Assembly: GCF_005930975.1 (NCBI RefSeq)
Contig: NZ_VBSE01000039.1
Location: forward strand, 62,001 to 126,000
Length of the DNA stretch: 64,000 bases
From: Apilactobacillus kunkeei
GTDB lineage: Bacteria; Bacillota; Bacilli; Lactobacillales; Lactobacillaceae
Reading direction: 5' to 3'
The first letter of the stretch is position 1; every line of letters starts with the position of its first letter. The notes under the pieces were generated by a model. It searched no databases. It had not been told where the DNA came from and worked only from the letters and a program-made list of their open reading frames with translations. Made by a program: the position numbers and the translations under genes. This document shows, in pieces, positions 18,337 through 28,943 of this stretch.

Positions 18337-19660
18337 TTAGTTTTTTCGCCTTCTTGTTCATATACTTGATTTGATTAATAGCACTTTGAATGGCCAGTGT
18401 GTTTTCTTCTGCTAAAAACAATACTTCGCCAGTCGGTCGATCAATTTTTCTCCCCACTCTTCCAGCTATCTGCACTAATGATGAAGTCGAGAATACCTCA
18501 TCTTCAGCACCAAACACAATTACGTCGATTCCTGGAAATGTAACCCCTCTTTCCAAAATAGTAGTCGTTATTAGGAATTGTTTACGTCGTTCACGCATAT
18601 CGGAAACCTTTTCCATTCTCCTGTCATCACTAGAAAAAACGGTCTCCCATTTACTATTATCAAAATGCTTAGACAAAATATCGCTAATTGGTTTTAAATC
18701 GGCAACACGTGGAACAAACAATAAAAAACGTTGGTTAGATTTAATTTTTTCGTCAATTTTATGTAGAAGTAATCTAGGCAACTTTCGTTTTTTTAAGTTA
18801 TTTCGCCATTTTTTTGCGTACTTTAATTTAATCTCCGGTAATAGGTGACGATGAAAACGAATCGGCAAGTAACTGACGGATAGTTTGTTTGTCTTAATTT
18901 TTTTAGTCATTTCATTGGTCGGTGTTGCCGTTAAAAATAATTTGGCGCTATTTTTCTTCGTCGCATTTTCGACAGCAAAGTGCAGTCCTTGATTATTCAC
19001 AAATGGAAAAGAATCCACCTCATCAATAATCAATACATCAAAGGCATGATAAAACCGTAGTAGCTGATGGGCAGTGCAAATCGTCAGTTGTGCATAATAA
19101 TACGGCTGCGGATTTCGTCCGTGTAGGAGAATTATCGACGTATTGGCAAATGCCTCCTTAATTCGTGGATATAGTTCAACACATACATCCACACGTGGAG
19201 ATGAAATGCACACTCGTTTCCCTTCTGTTATAGCTTTTGCGATTCCCTGAAATAACATCTCTGTCTTCCCCGCCCCGGTAACCGCCCACAGCAAATGTGT
19301 CTTATTTTTCTCAAAAACATTGATAATATCTTTTGAACATTTTTTCTGTTCATCAGTAAGCTGGCCATGCCAGGTTAAAACAGGATGTTTTATTTCAAAA
19401 TTGTTGGGTTCGTCAGCATAAACCAACGGAATGCTTTTGGTTACTCTATCTAAATTAATGCAGACTGGACAATAATAGTTATTATTAGGAAGATTACAAC
19501 AGTTTACGGGCGTTTTTTGTCCACATCGTTTACAATAGATAATGTTATTGTTAACCTTAATTGGAACGTATTTATGAACCATTGATTTATTTAGGAGACT
19601 CTTATCAACCATCGTGGCATTGATTTGTCTACCATATAATTCAGAAACATCTTTAATCAT
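18329..19660 (-). CDS. comFA: ComFA DNA uptake helicase
   Basis: 443 aa from the ATG at 19660. A CxxC zinc motif (CKRCG...CC...CPVC) precedes helicase motifs: Walker A AVTGAGKTE at about 125, DEAD-box variant IDEVDSFPF near 215, TATPT and, near the C-terminus, AGRVGRKIDRPTGE. It is the ATP-driven motor for DNA import during transformation. The frame extends 18 codons further, but the chosen ATG has GGTGA five bases upstream and matches family N-termini. It is transcribed divergently from yigZ with only 58 bases between starts. Confidence 0.92.
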   Translation of the reverse strand: MIKDVSELYGRQINATMVDKSLLNKSMVHKYVPIKVNNNIIYCKRCGQKTPVNCCNLPNNNYYCPVCINLDRVTKSIPLVYADEPNNFEIKHPVLTWHGQLTDEQKKCSKDIINVFEKNKTHLLWAVTGAGKTEMLFQGIAKAITEGKRVCISSPRVDVCVELYPRIKEAFANTSIILLHGRNPQPYYYAQLTICTAHQLLRFYHAFDVLIIDEVDSFPFVNNQGLHFAVENATKKNSAKLFLTATPTNEMTKKIKTNKLSVSYLPIRFHRHLLPEIKLKYAKKWRNNLKKRKLPRLLLHKIDEKIKSNQRFLLFVPRVADLKPISDILSKHFDNSKWETVFSSDDRRMEKVSDMRERRKQFLITTTILERGVTFPGIDVIVFGAEDEVFSTSSLVQIAGRVGRKIDRPTGEVLFLAEENTLAIQSAINQIKYMNKKAKKLNG

Positions 19661-19718
19661 AATTATCACCATAATTAAGTACGCAAAAAAAGCTAAATTC
19701 TGAGGTGAAAACATCTAA

Positions 19719-20369
19719 ATGGAAAAAGATTATCTCACAATTAAAGAAAATGGTGTCAACGAGATTGATATCAAAAAATCACAATTTATTTGTTCAATTG
19801 CTAGAGTATCTAACGAAGAAGAAGCGATTGCTTTTGTTAATAGTGTTAAAGAAGAACATAAAAAAGCCACTCATAACTGCCATGCCTATTTAATTGGCCA
19901 AGACGACTCCATTCAGCGGGCTAGCGATAATGGTGAGCCATCTGGAACTGCCGGTGTGCCAATTCTAGAGGCATTAAAAAACATCGGAGTCCACAACACT
20001 GCTGCTGTTGTCACTAGATACTTTGGTGGAATTAAATTGGGTGCTGGTGGCTTGATTCGTGCATATAGCAATGCTACCACCAAAGCAATCGAACATGTTG
20101 GAATCGTCAAAAAGATTTTACAAACAGAAATAACCATCGAAGTTGCCTATAACCTATTTGATCAATTAAATTATCATCTAGAGGAAAACGGCATTAACAT
20201 CATCGATACTCAATATACTGACAAGGTATCAGTAATTGTTGCCATTGATAATCCAAAGGTTGAATCATTTAAGCAAAACGTGATTGATTTACTAAATGGT
20301 CGCGTTGAAATGCACGATGGCGATGAAAAATACTTTGAAGTTGATTATGATCCATACAAAAAAGAATGA
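19719..20369 (+). CDS. YigZ/IMPACT family protein
   Basis: 216 aa, the normal length for the UPF0029/YigZ family. The N-terminal domain carries the conserved AYLIGQDDSIQRASDNGEPS and GTAGVPIL, then TRYFGGIKLGAGGLIRAYS. The C-terminal half (about 135-210) is the DUF1949 ferredoxin-like domain. Homologues resemble eukaryotic IMPACT; the bacterial role is unclear (possibly ribosome or nucleic-acid binding). GAGGTG is 11 bases upstream of the ATG, a slightly long spacing. It commonly sits next to comFA in Bacillales and Lactobacillales. Confidence 0.9.
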   Translation: MEKDYLTIKENGVNEIDIKKSQFICSIARVSNEEEAIAFVNSVKEEHKKATHNCHAYLIGQDDSIQRASDNGEPSGTAGVPILEALKNIGVHNTAAVVTRYFGGIKLGAGGLIRAYSNATTKAIEHVGIVKKILQTEITIEVAYNLFDQLNYHLEENGINIIDTQYTDKVSVIVAIDNPKVESFKQNVIDLLNGRVEMHDGDEKYFEVDYDPYKKE

Positions 20370-20390
20370 CCAAATGGTCATTCTTTTTTA
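20357..20390. terminator. Bidirectional terminator between yigZ and tagO
   Basis: AAAAAAGAATGACC / GGTCATTCTTTTTT around an AAAT loop, overlapping the ends of both convergent genes. It can terminate both. Confidence 0.92.
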
Positions 20391-21485
20391 ATGATTATCT
20401 TTACTTGTGTTTTCTTTAACGACTTTTTTAATTGCGTTTAGTAATGGTTGTCTATCCTTACCCGCTAAACCAATTGATTCAACAAATAGCTCTAAACCTA
20501 TTAGCGTTGCAATCGTTAGTAAAATGGACCCCCAAATAGTTGAAATTGGATATAGCAATGAAATGAATGAGAAAATCAAAGCAATTCCATAAATTACCAA
20601 TACGGTTTGACGATGAGTCAAACCAATTTGCATCAAACGATGATGTAAATGTCGTTTGTCCGCATGCATAATTGGTTGTTTATTCAACATCCTACGTAGG
20701 ATTGCGTAAATTGTATCGGTGATTGGCACACCCAAGATAATTACTGGAATAATTACCGTAATAAATGTTGCATTTTTCAATCCGTTCAATGAGAAAATTG
20801 AAATCATGAATCCGATGAACAACGAACCAGTATCACCTAAATAGATTCTAGCTGGGAAGAAGTTGTAAGGTAAAAATCCTAAACAAGCTGCAACTAATGC
20901 AAAAATCATAATTGAAACATAGACGTTTCCAACGTTTAGGAAAAAGAACCCGGTAATTCCCATGGTGGTCAAAGCAATAACTGCGACACCAGTTGCTAAT
21001 CCATCCAAACCGTCAATTAAGTTAACGGCATTGGTTATTGCTAAAATCCAAATTAGAGTAATCGGCAAACTTAACCATCCTAAACTAAATGTTCCAATAA
21101 ACGGTAAGGATACATTACTCATTTGAATATTACCGAAGAAAAAGACAATGATTGCTGCTAAACTAATCCCAAATACCTTTTGACGAGGTTTTAATACAAT
21201 GATGTCATCGATTACCCCTGTAATAATGATAACCACTTGTCCTGCAAACATACCATAAAGTTGATGTGTTGGCATTTGTGACCTTAATAAAAACATTGTG
21301 GCAATTGTGTATGACACAAAGATTGCCAATCCTCCTAATGTTGGCATTGGAATTTTATTCATTCTTCGCTTATTTGGACTATCGATAGCTCCCCAGCGAA
21401 ATGCTAACTTTCTAATAAACGGCGTTACAACAGCAGAAATTAACATTGTCGCGAAAAGAGAAACGATAATTTCGAATTTTAGCAT
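20388..21485 (-). CDS. tagO: Undecaprenyl-phosphate GlcNAc-1-phosphate transferase (TagO/WecA type)
   Basis: 365 aa with about ten transmembrane helices. Family motifs: DSPNKRRMNKIPMPTLGGLA (about 38-57), NAVNLIDGLDGLATGV with the Mg-binding Asp, ARIYLGDTGSLFIGF, and ADKRHLHHRL near 285 (the HxHH motif separating the WecA/TagO branch from MraY). It catalyses the first lipid step of wall teichoic acid synthesis. AAAGGA precedes the ATG. It stands alone between terminators. Confidence 0.92.
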   Translation of the reverse strand: MLKFEIIVSLFATMLISAVVTPFIRKLAFRWGAIDSPNKRRMNKIPMPTLGGLAIFVSYTIATMFLLRSQMPTHQLYGMFAGQVVIIITGVIDDIIVLKPRQKVFGISLAAIIVFFFGNIQMSNVSLPFIGTFSLGWLSLPITLIWILAITNAVNLIDGLDGLATGVAVIALTTMGITGFFFLNVGNVYVSIMIFALVAACLGFLPYNFFPARIYLGDTGSLFIGFMISIFSLNGLKNATFITVIIPVIILGVPITDTIYAILRRMLNKQPIMHADKRHLHHRLMQIGLTHRQTVLVIYGIALIFSFISLLYPISTIWGSILLTIATLIGLELFVESIGLAGKDRQPLLNAIKKVVKENTSKDNH

Positions 21486-21558
21486 AATCGTTATCCTTTC
21501 GTTTTATAATACTATTAATAAATTATACAAATGTAACAGATTAAAAACAAGGTTAAAC

Positions 21559-21590
21559 AAAAAAAGGATTCCCAAAGAAATCCTTTTTTT
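21559..21590 (-). terminator. Terminator after groEL
   Basis: On the minus strand AAGGATT-TCTTTGGG-AATCCTT flanked by A- and T-runs, directly after the groEL stop. Confidence 0.9.
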
Positions 21591-21591
21591 A

Positions 21592-23214
<1,623 letters not shown>

Positions 23215-23238
23215 TCATTAATAAATTCATTTTTTCTA

Positions 23239-23523
23239 TTATTCAACTACTGCTAAAATATCGCTTTCTTTTAGCACTAAATATTTTTGGCCATCGTAAT
23301 CTACTGAAGTACCTGCGTACTTGTCGTAAACAACTTCGTCACCCTTTTTAACTTCTGGTGCAACAGTTTGGCCATTGTCTAAAACTCTACCGTTTCCTAC
23401 GGCAACAACTTTACCAGTTTGTGGCTTTTCTTTAGCATTATTAGCTAACACAATGCCTCCAACTGTTTCTTCTTTAGCTTCTTGTGCTTCAATAATTACA
23501 CGATCACCTAATGGTTTTAACAT
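23239..23523 (-). CDS. groS: Co-chaperonin GroES (Hsp10)
   Basis: 94 aa. Typical [20 protein letters not shown] start, mobile loop [19 protein letters not shown] at about 22-40, and C-terminal [20 protein letters not shown]. It caps GroEL. The frame opens five codons earlier at a GTG, but that GTG is part of the GTGAGG ribosome binding site, so ATG at 23523 is used. It is the first gene of the heat-shock operon. Confidence 0.97.
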   Translation of the reverse strand: MLKPLGDRVIIEAQEAKEETVGGIVLANNAKEKPQTGKVVAVGNGRVLDNGQTVAPEVKKGDEVVYDKYAGTSVDYDGQKYLVLKESDILAVVE

Positions 23524-23565
23524 TTTGCTTGACCTCACTTTGTTTTTTAATCTCTTTTATCAGTA

Positions 23566-23592
23566 TTAGCAGTCATTTATTATAAGTGCTAA
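23566..23592. promoter_or_regulatory. CIRCE element (HrcA operator) of groESL
   Basis: TTAGCAGTC-N9-AAGTGCTAA, compared with the CIRCE consensus TTAGCACTC-N9-GAGTGCTAA: one mismatch per arm and the exact 9-base spacing. It lies 43 bases upstream of the groES ATG, in the expected leader position. HrcA repression released by heat is the known mechanism; hrcA is not in this window. Confidence 0.93.
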
Positions 23593-23603
23593 TCACTATA
23601 AAT

Positions 23604-23632
23604 AATATATTATTTTTTAGTTTTATATGCAA
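23604..23632 (-). promoter_or_regulatory. Probable groESL promoter
   Basis: Minus strand TTGCAT (23627-23632), 17-bp spacer, TATATT (23604-23609), placing CIRCE just downstream of the start point. A perfect TATAAT also lies in the CIRCE spacer, but without a good -35. Confidence 0.5.
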
Positions 23633-23662
23633 GAATTTAACTTTGGTAAACGATATAATTCT

Positions 23663-23692
23663 ACAAAAAAAGATGGGCCAATGGCTCATCTT
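23663..23692 (-). terminator. Terminator after rex
   Basis: Minus strand AGATGAGCC-ATT-GGCCCATCT (one mismatch) followed by a T-run, directly after the rex stop. Confidence 0.8.
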
Positions 23693-23694
23693 GC

Positions 23695-24327
23695 TTATTC
23701 TCCTTCATAGTGTTCAATGAAGTAAATTAAAGTTTGTAATTCGTTAGTTAAATCAACGTTTTGTACTCTAACATTTTTGGGAACTGATAAACGTTTTGAA
23801 GTAAAGTTCATGATACCCTTAGCTCCACCCTTTACAGCTTCGTCACATAGGTCTTGGACTACCGTTGCTGGAACAGTAAAAATAACTACTTCAATTTGTT
23901 GATCTCTTAATTGTTCTTGCAAGTCCTTAACATCATATACTGGTACACCACTTTGAACAGTGTTAATCATGTCGTCATGAATATCAAAGGCAGCCGAGAT
24001 TCTTACGTTACTATCTTTGTGAAAATTAAAGTGTAGTAAGGCTTGACCTAAATTACCTAAACCGACTAATGCAACATTTGTTAAGTGATCTTGATTTAAA
24101 ATCTTCTTGAAGAAGTCTAATAAATTATCAACTTCGTATCCATATCCACGTTTTCCAAGAGCTCCAAAATAAGATAAATCTCTTCTAATGGTTGCTGAAT
24201 CAACTTGAACAGCTTCAGCAAAAGTACTAGAAGATATTCTTTTTATTTTTGCATCGTGTAAACCGCTAAGATATCGATAATACATAGGCAATCTTTTAGC
24301 CGTTGCCCTAGGAATTTTAATATCCAA
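23695..24327 (-). CDS. rex: Redox-sensing transcriptional repressor Rex
   Basis: 210 aa from a TTG start. The winged-helix domain ([16 protein letters not shown] at about 4-19, [14 protein letters not shown] near 43) is followed by a Rossmann domain with [10 protein letters not shown] near 93. Rex senses the NADH/NAD ratio and represses fermentation genes. A longer frame to an ATG at 24372 exists, but GGGAGG lies 7 bases before the TTG and the translated N-terminus then aligns with other Rex proteins. It is divergent from the ABC-F gene, as in the B. subtilis ydi region. Confidence 0.95.
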   Translation of the reverse strand: MDIKIPRATAKRLPMYYRYLSGLHDAKIKRISSSTFAEAVQVDSATIRRDLSYFGALGKRGYGYEVDNLLDFFKKILNQDHLTNVALVGLGNLGQALLHFNFHKDSNVRISAAFDIHDDMINTVQSGVPVYDVKDLQEQLRDQQIEVVIFTVPATVVQDLCDEAVKGGAKGIMNFTSKRLSVPKNVRVQNVDLTNELQTLIYFIEHYEGE

Positions 24328-24383
24328 AATGTTCCCTCCCGAATCTTTCATAACATTTATGTATTCTATCATAAAAATAAAGT

Positions 24384-24401
24384 TTGTGAAAATATTATCA
24401 T
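24384..24401. promoter_or_regulatory. Weak Rex-operator-like half-site upstream of rex
   Basis: TTGTGAA-AATA-TTATCAT. The left half is a perfect Rex half-site (consensus TTGTGAA-N4-TTCACAA); the right half matches only 4 of 7. It lies in the rex/ABC-F intergenic region where autoregulation would act. Confidence 0.3.
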
Positions 24402-24443
24402 CTACTAAAAAGAATTGAACATTTTAATTTATTGGGCATAATA

Positions 24444-24452
24444 TGCTAAAAT
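24444..24452 (+). promoter_or_regulatory. Extended -10 promoter for the ABC-F gene
   Basis: TGC-TAAAAT, an extended -10 element, 45 bases upstream of the ABC-F start. No good -35 is present, as expected for extended -10 promoters. An alternative pair TTGAAC/TAATAT lies slightly upstream. Confidence 0.4.
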
Positions 24453-24496
24453 AGTCATTATTATTGATAAAACAAGAAAATTAGGAGGTGAATTTT

Positions 24497-26443
24497 ATGA
24501 TTATTTTACAAGCAAATAAAATGACTAAACGATTTGGTGGGCAAGATCTTTTCACAAGCGTTAATTTGAGTATCGAAGAAAACAGCAAGGTGGCATTAGT
24601 TGGTAGAAACGGTGCTGGTAAGTCAACCTTAGTAAAAATGATTTTGGGTGATGAACCGATCGACGAAGGTGAAGTCACCACCAAAAAAGGTATCACAATT
24701 GGATACTTAGCCCAAAATACTGGTCTAACTTCTGATGCCACCATCATTGAAGAAATGACTAACGTCTTTGCTGATTTAATCGCTTTAGAAAATAAAATTC
24801 ACGAATACGAGAACAAAATGGCTGATCCAAACGTCAATTCGGATCCTGAAAAACTAGCCGAAGTTTCACAAACTTACGATCAACTTCAAGCTGAATTTAC
24901 CTCTAAAAACGGTTTTTCTTATCAAGCAGAAATCAAAGCCGTTCTAAACGGATTTGGATTCGGCGAGGATATGTACGATCACAAGATTAGTGAACTGTCT
25001 GGTGGTCAGCAAACCCAACTAGCAATGGCTAAACTTTTGCTACAAAAAAAAGATCTATTAATTCTGGACGAACCTACTAACCATATTGATGTCAAGACAA
25101 TCAGTTGGTTGGAAGATTATCTAAAGGGATATCATGGTGCCCTTCTAATCATTTCCCATGATCGTTTCTTCATGGATAAGATTGTTGATCAAGTTTACGA
25201 TCTTTCACAAGGTCACATGACCCATTATGTTGGAAACTATTCTAGCTATGTTGAGCAAAAGAAAATTAATTACCAACATCAATTAAAAGAATATGAAAAA
25301 CAGCAAAAGAAAATCAAAGAGATGCAGGAGTTCGTTGATAAAAACATTGTTCGTGCATCAACTACCAAGCGAGCTCAATCAAGAAGAACTCAATTGGAAA
25401 AGATGGAAAAAATTGCGGCACCAACTCGTGACGATAAATCCGCCCGTCTTTCATTTACTCCTGAAAAACAAAGTGGAAACATCGTTTTAAACGTTCGTGA
25501 TGCAGCAATTGGATATGATAATCAACTTCTATCTAAAAACATCAACATTGATGTTAAACGTAATCAAGCTGTCGCATTGATTGGACCAAACGGAATCGGT
25601 AAATCAACATTGCTAAAGACCATCATGAAACAATTACCATTACAATCTGGTGAAATCGAACGTGGTACCGGCGTCCAAATCGGTTACTACGACCAACACC
25701 AAGATAACCTACATCCTGACAAGACTGTCTTAAATGAAATCTGGGACGACTACCCTACTTATCCTGAACAACGCATTCGTTCGATTTTAGGTAGCTTCTT
25801 GTTCTCTGGTGAAGACGTTGAAAAAGTGGTTGGTAACCTTTCCGGTGGTGAAAAGGCCCGCCTGGTTTTGACTAAGCTGTCCATGAATCACGATAACTTC
25901 TTAATCCTAGATGAACCTACAAACCATTTGGATATCGATAGTAGAGAAGTGCTAGAAAACGCATTGATCAATTTCGATGGAACCATTTTGTTTGTATCTC
26001 ATGATAGATACTTCATAAATAAGTTGGCTACTCAAATTGTCGAACTATCCCCTGATGGTAGTGAATTATTCCTTGGTAACTATAACTACTACGTTGAAAA
26101 GAAGGAAGAACAAGCGGCCATTGAGGAACACAAAAAAGAAGAACAAGCTAAGGCCGAAGAGGTTGAAGACTCCAAGCCAAAGTCACAAAATCAAAAAGAG
26201 TTCATTGCTAACAAAGAGTTACAAAAGAAGCAAAGAAAACTTAAACGTCAAGTTGAAGATTTAGAAGAACAACTAGATGCTTCCCAAAAAGATAAATTAG
26301 CCATTGAAGCAGAAATGGTTAAACCAGAAAACTTAAATGACATTGAAAAGTTGAATAATTTGCAAGCTAAACTAACCGATATCAACTCTAAGATTGAAAA
26401 GATTGAAACCGATTGGGAAAACGCAATGATGGAACTTGAATAA
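24497..26443 (+). CDS. ABC-F family ribosome-associated ATPase (YdiF type)
   Basis: 648 aa with two ABC domains and no transmembrane segment. First module: Walker A GRNGAGKST (about 35-43), signature LSGGQQTQL, Walker B LLILDEPTNHID. Second: GPNGIGKST near 360, LSGGEKARL, FLILDEPTNHLD. The Lys/Glu-rich linker (about 245-310) and a C-terminal coiled coil (about 545-645) fit YdiF, an ABC-F that acts on stalled ribosomes. AGGAGG precedes the ATG at 24497; the GTG three codons earlier overlaps it. Position between rex and tsaD matches B. subtilis. Confidence 0.93.
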   Translation: MIILQANKMTKRFGGQDLFTSVNLSIEENSKVALVGRNGAGKSTLVKMILGDEPIDEGEVTTKKGITIGYLAQNTGLTSDATIIEEMTNVFADLIALENKIHEYENKMADPNVNSDPEKLAEVSQTYDQLQAEFTSKNGFSYQAEIKAVLNGFGFGEDMYDHKISELSGGQQTQLAMAKLLLQKKDLLILDEPTNHIDVKTISWLEDYLKGYHGALLIISHDRFFMDKIVDQVYDLSQGHMTHYVGNYSSYVEQKKINYQHQLKEYEKQQKKIKEMQEFVDKNIVRASTTKRAQSRRTQLEKMEKIAAPTRDDKSARLSFTPEKQSGNIVLNVRDAAIGYDNQLLSKNINIDVKRNQAVALIGPNGIGKSTLLKTIMKQLPLQSGEIERGTGVQIGYYDQHQDNLHPDKTVLNEIWDDYPTYPEQRIRSILGSFLFSGEDVEKVVGNLSGGEKARLVLTKLSMNHDNFLILDEPTNHLDIDSREVLENALINFDGTILFVSHDRYFINKLATQIVELSPDGSELFLGNYNYYVEKKEEQAAIEEHKKEEQAKAEEVEDSKPKSQNQKEFIANKELQKKQRKLKRQVEDLEEQLDASQKDKLAIEAEMVKPENLNDIEKLNNLQAKLTDINSKIEKIETDWENAMMELE

Positions 26444-26445
26444 AC

Positions 26446-26479
26446 AAAAAAGATGAATCCAAAAGGATTCATCTTTTTT
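26446..26479. terminator. Bidirectional terminator between the ABC-F gene and tsaD
   Basis: AAAAAAGATGAATCC / GGATTCATCTTTTTT with an AAAA loop between two convergent genes. Confidence 0.93.
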
Positions 26480-27506
26480 ATTCTTCATCTTCTAAAAGGT
26501 CAAACTCCAAACTTGGGTCAGCATTTAAATCAACGCCAGCAAAGACATTCTTCTTTGCCATCACATATCCGGCTGCACCAATCATTGCGGCGTTATCACC
26601 ACAAAGTTTGTTTGGCACCTTAATTAATTCAGTTGTATCAATCTTATCAATTTTTTCTTCTAAAGCACTACGAAGACCCTTATTAGCAGCAACTCCACCA
26701 GCCAAAATCAATTGAGAAACTGGATATTCTTGTAATGCTCTAGTGGTCTTATCAACTAAAACATCAACGACTGCGCTTTGGAAACTAGCTGCTAAATCGT
26801 TCTTATCCAATTCTTCATGAATTTGATCTGCATGGTGAGTGGTGTTTAGAAACGCGCTCTTTAATCCACTAAATGAAAAGTCGAAGTTATCTTCTTTTTC
26901 CATCGCACGTGGGAAGTTAAAGGTATCTTTACCTTCAGCAGCCATTGCATCAACCTTAGGTCCAGCTGGGTAGTTAATTCCCAATACTCGACCAACCTTG
27001 TCGTATGCTTCACCGGCAGCGTCATCCCTAGTTTCACCGATAATCTTGAAGTCGCCCTCTTCTTTCATTAGGACCAATTCAGTATGACCACCGGAAACAA
27101 CCAATGCTAATGCCGGATAGTTAATCTTGGCAACAAAACGACTAGCTAAGATGTGTCCTGCAATATGGTTAACCGGAATTAATGGGATGTTATGAGCCCA
27201 TGCAATTGTCTTAGCAGCAGTAACTCCAATTAATAGTGCCCCAACTAGCCCGGGACCATAGGTCACAGCAATTGCGTCAATGTCATCGTATGAAACATTG
27301 GCCTGTTTCATTGCATCTTCAACACAAATCGTGATTTGTTCAATATGATGTCTACTTGCGACCTCTGGAACAACCCCACCAAATCGCTTGTGACTATTGA
27401 TTTGAGTTGCAACAACGTTTGATAATATTTTTTCACCATCTTCGATAATGGCCACACTAGTTTCATCACAACTAGATTCGAAAGACATAATTATATGTGG
27501 TTGCAC
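26478..27506 (-). CDS. tsaD: tRNA threonylcarbamoyladenosine transferase TsaD
   Basis: 342 aa. ASKHA fold with FESSCDETS near 8-16, metal-binding histidines in SRHHIEQ and [18 protein letters not shown], and [10 protein letters not shown]. With TsaB/TsaE it installs t6A37 on ANN-decoding tRNAs. The GTG at 27506 is chosen: GAGG lies 7 bases upstream and the N-terminus then has the usual seven residues before FESS; the ATG six codons earlier has no ribosome binding site. It is last in the tsaB-rimI-tsaD operon. Confidence 0.95.
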   Translation of the reverse strand: MQPHIIMSFESSCDETSVAIIEDGEKILSNVVATQINSHKRFGGVVPEVASRHHIEQITICVEDAMKQANVSYDDIDAIAVTYGPGLVGALLIGVTAAKTIAWAHNIPLIPVNHIAGHILASRFVAKINYPALALVVSGGHTELVLMKEEGDFKIIGETRDDAAGEAYDKVGRVLGINYPAGPKVDAMAAEGKDTFNFPRAMEKEDNFDFSFSGLKSAFLNTTHHADQIHEELDKNDLAASFQSAVVDVLVDKTTRALQEYPVSQLILAGGVAANKGLRSALEEKIDKIDTTELIKVPNKLCGDNAAMIGAAGYVMAKKNVFAGVDLNADPSLEFDLLEDEE

Positions 27507-27523
27507 AAAAAAACCTCGTTTCA

Positions 27524-28123
27524 TTAAATTCCAAAGTTATTTGGAATAGTTTCGTATAGACTTAAATCTAAAACCATATCAACGGCATCCTCATGGTCAC
27601 CGTCGTAGTATCCCTTTTTCACACCGACTTGTTTGAATCCTAAGTCTGAATATAATCTTTGAGCTTTCATGTTACTGATTCTAACTTCCAAAGAAACCGT
27701 CTTATATTTCAGCTGACGGGCCTTCTTGATAATCTTAGCGATTAAAAAGTAACCTAAGCCACGTTCTTGGTATTCAGGTTTTACAGCAACATTTGAGATA
27801 TGGCAGTCACCTTCCTTATCATTTAAAGAACTACCAATAAAAGCTACTAACTCATCTTTTTGACGTAATAGTAAATAAAAGCGATCCAATCGTGGTTTTA
27901 GTTCAGGTAAGAACGCTTCATCAGTCCATGGTGCCTTACCATCATAGACGTCACGTTCAAGATTAACCATTTCTGGAATATCAGTAACCATTGCCTTCGC
28001 CAAATAAAATTTGTCGCCGTTAATCTTTACGATGTGGTTTTTGATATTTAAGTGTTCCTTTTTCATTAGGTGCTCGGTATTAACAAATTTTTTCTGATAC
28101 CAATTAATTAACTTTTTCAACAT
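27524..28123 (-). CDS. rimI: Ribosomal protein S18-alanine N-acetyltransferase (RimI-type GNAT)
   Basis: 199 aa. The GNAT acetyl-CoA motif ([18 protein letters not shown] at about 113-130) and a C-terminal [19 protein letters not shown] block match RimI. About 45 extra N-terminal residues precede the core compared with the ~150-aa Bacillus/E. coli protein. It overlaps tsaB by 20 bases and ends at the start of tsaD, the standard YdiC-D-E order. The substrate (S18 N-terminus) is inferred from family and context. Confidence 0.9.
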   Translation of the reverse strand: MLKKLINWYQKKFVNTEHLMKKEHLNIKNHIVKINGDKFYLAKAMVTDIPEMVNLERDVYDGKAPWTDEAFLPELKPRLDRFYLLLRQKDELVAFIGSSLNDKEGDCHISNVAVKPEYQERGLGYFLIAKIIKKARQLKYKTVSLEVRISNMKAQRLYSDLGFKQVGVKKGYYDGDHEDAVDMVLDLSLYETIPNNFGI

Positions 28124-28832
28124 ATGAAGTAACTTCTTCCCCGGGATGATTTTGTTTCCAATCTGCTTCAGCTTTAGTTAAACGTAAATATCTTGGTACA
28201 AATGTATGAATGTCTTCAACAGGTGATAAGGTCTGTCCATATAAACCTAACCTAGCTGCTTGAGGCAGGTTATCAAAATTATCAGTAAAAATAATTTTGT
28301 CACCAAACTTATTTTTCAATGCATCTTCAAAATGTGATGCGTCAGTACCAACTGCATATACTGTCTTATCTTCGTTATCAATTCTATCTAACCATTTATC
28401 AAAGTCAGTATGACAGTCTTTCAACACATTTTCTGGAACACCATTTTTAATTTCATAAAGTCCAGAAAAGACGTTATTGTTTCTAGCATCAAAAATTGGC
28501 ATTACAAGTGTGCCCTCTTGCTTAATGTTTAGTGCTAATGTCTGCAGACTTGATACACCCACTAATTCAATTCCTAAGGTGTATGCCAAGGTTTTAGCTG
28601 TGGCAGTCGCGATTCTAATTCCAGTGTATGAACCTGGACCGTCAGCCACAACAACTCTCTGTAAATCAGATGGTGTTAAATCCACCTTTGTCATCAATTC
28701 ATCAATAATTGGAAGTAAATATTCCGCATGCTTTTGATGAACAGTAGTTGTTTCTGTCGCTAATATTTGATCATCATCCAAAATAGCAACAGTTAGTTGT
28801 CGATTGGATGTATCTAAAGACAATACTTTCAT
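28104..28832 (-). CDS. tsaB: tRNA threonylcarbamoyladenosine biosynthesis protein TsaB
   Basis: 242 aa. N-terminal ASKHA strand LSLDTSNRQLTVAIL, then VVADGPGSYTGIRIATATAK at about 61-80, the TsaB signature. It is a catalytically inactive TsaD paralogue that scaffolds the t6A complex. It heads the operon tsaB-rimI-tsaD. tsaE, the fourth partner, is not in this cluster, as is normal for lactobacilli. Confidence 0.95.
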   Translation of the reverse strand: MKVLSLDTSNRQLTVAILDDDQILATETTTVHQKHAEYLLPIIDELMTKVDLTPSDLQRVVVADGPGSYTGIRIATATAKTLAYTLGIELVGVSSLQTLALNIKQEGTLVMPIFDARNNNVFSGLYEIKNGVPENVLKDCHTDFDKWLDRIDNEDKTVYAVGTDASHFEDALKNKFGDKIIFTDNFDNLPQAARLGLYGQTLSPVEDIHTFVPRYLRLTKAEADWKQNHPGEEVTSYVEKVN

Positions 28833-28895
28833 CCTGTTTTTCCGTCTCCCTAATAACTTTATTAATATACGTAATAATTCTAAACCAAATTATAA

Positions 28896-28937
28896 CAAAA
28901 AAATAGGTGTCTCCATAATAAAAATGAACACACCTAA
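28896..28937 (-). terminator. Terminator after the acyl-ACP thioesterase
   Basis: Minus strand TAGGTGT ... ACACCTA (7-bp arms, 19-base loop) followed by a run of T. The loop is large, so strength is uncertain. Confidence 0.6.
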
Positions 28938-28943
28938 AAATAT

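Noticed and set aside
19673-19690. T-run followed by TGCGTA upstream of comFA as a ComX/SigH promoter
   Set aside because: It only loosely resembles the TACGAATA-type com box and lies in a 58-base divergent gap, so it cannot be supported by sequence alone.
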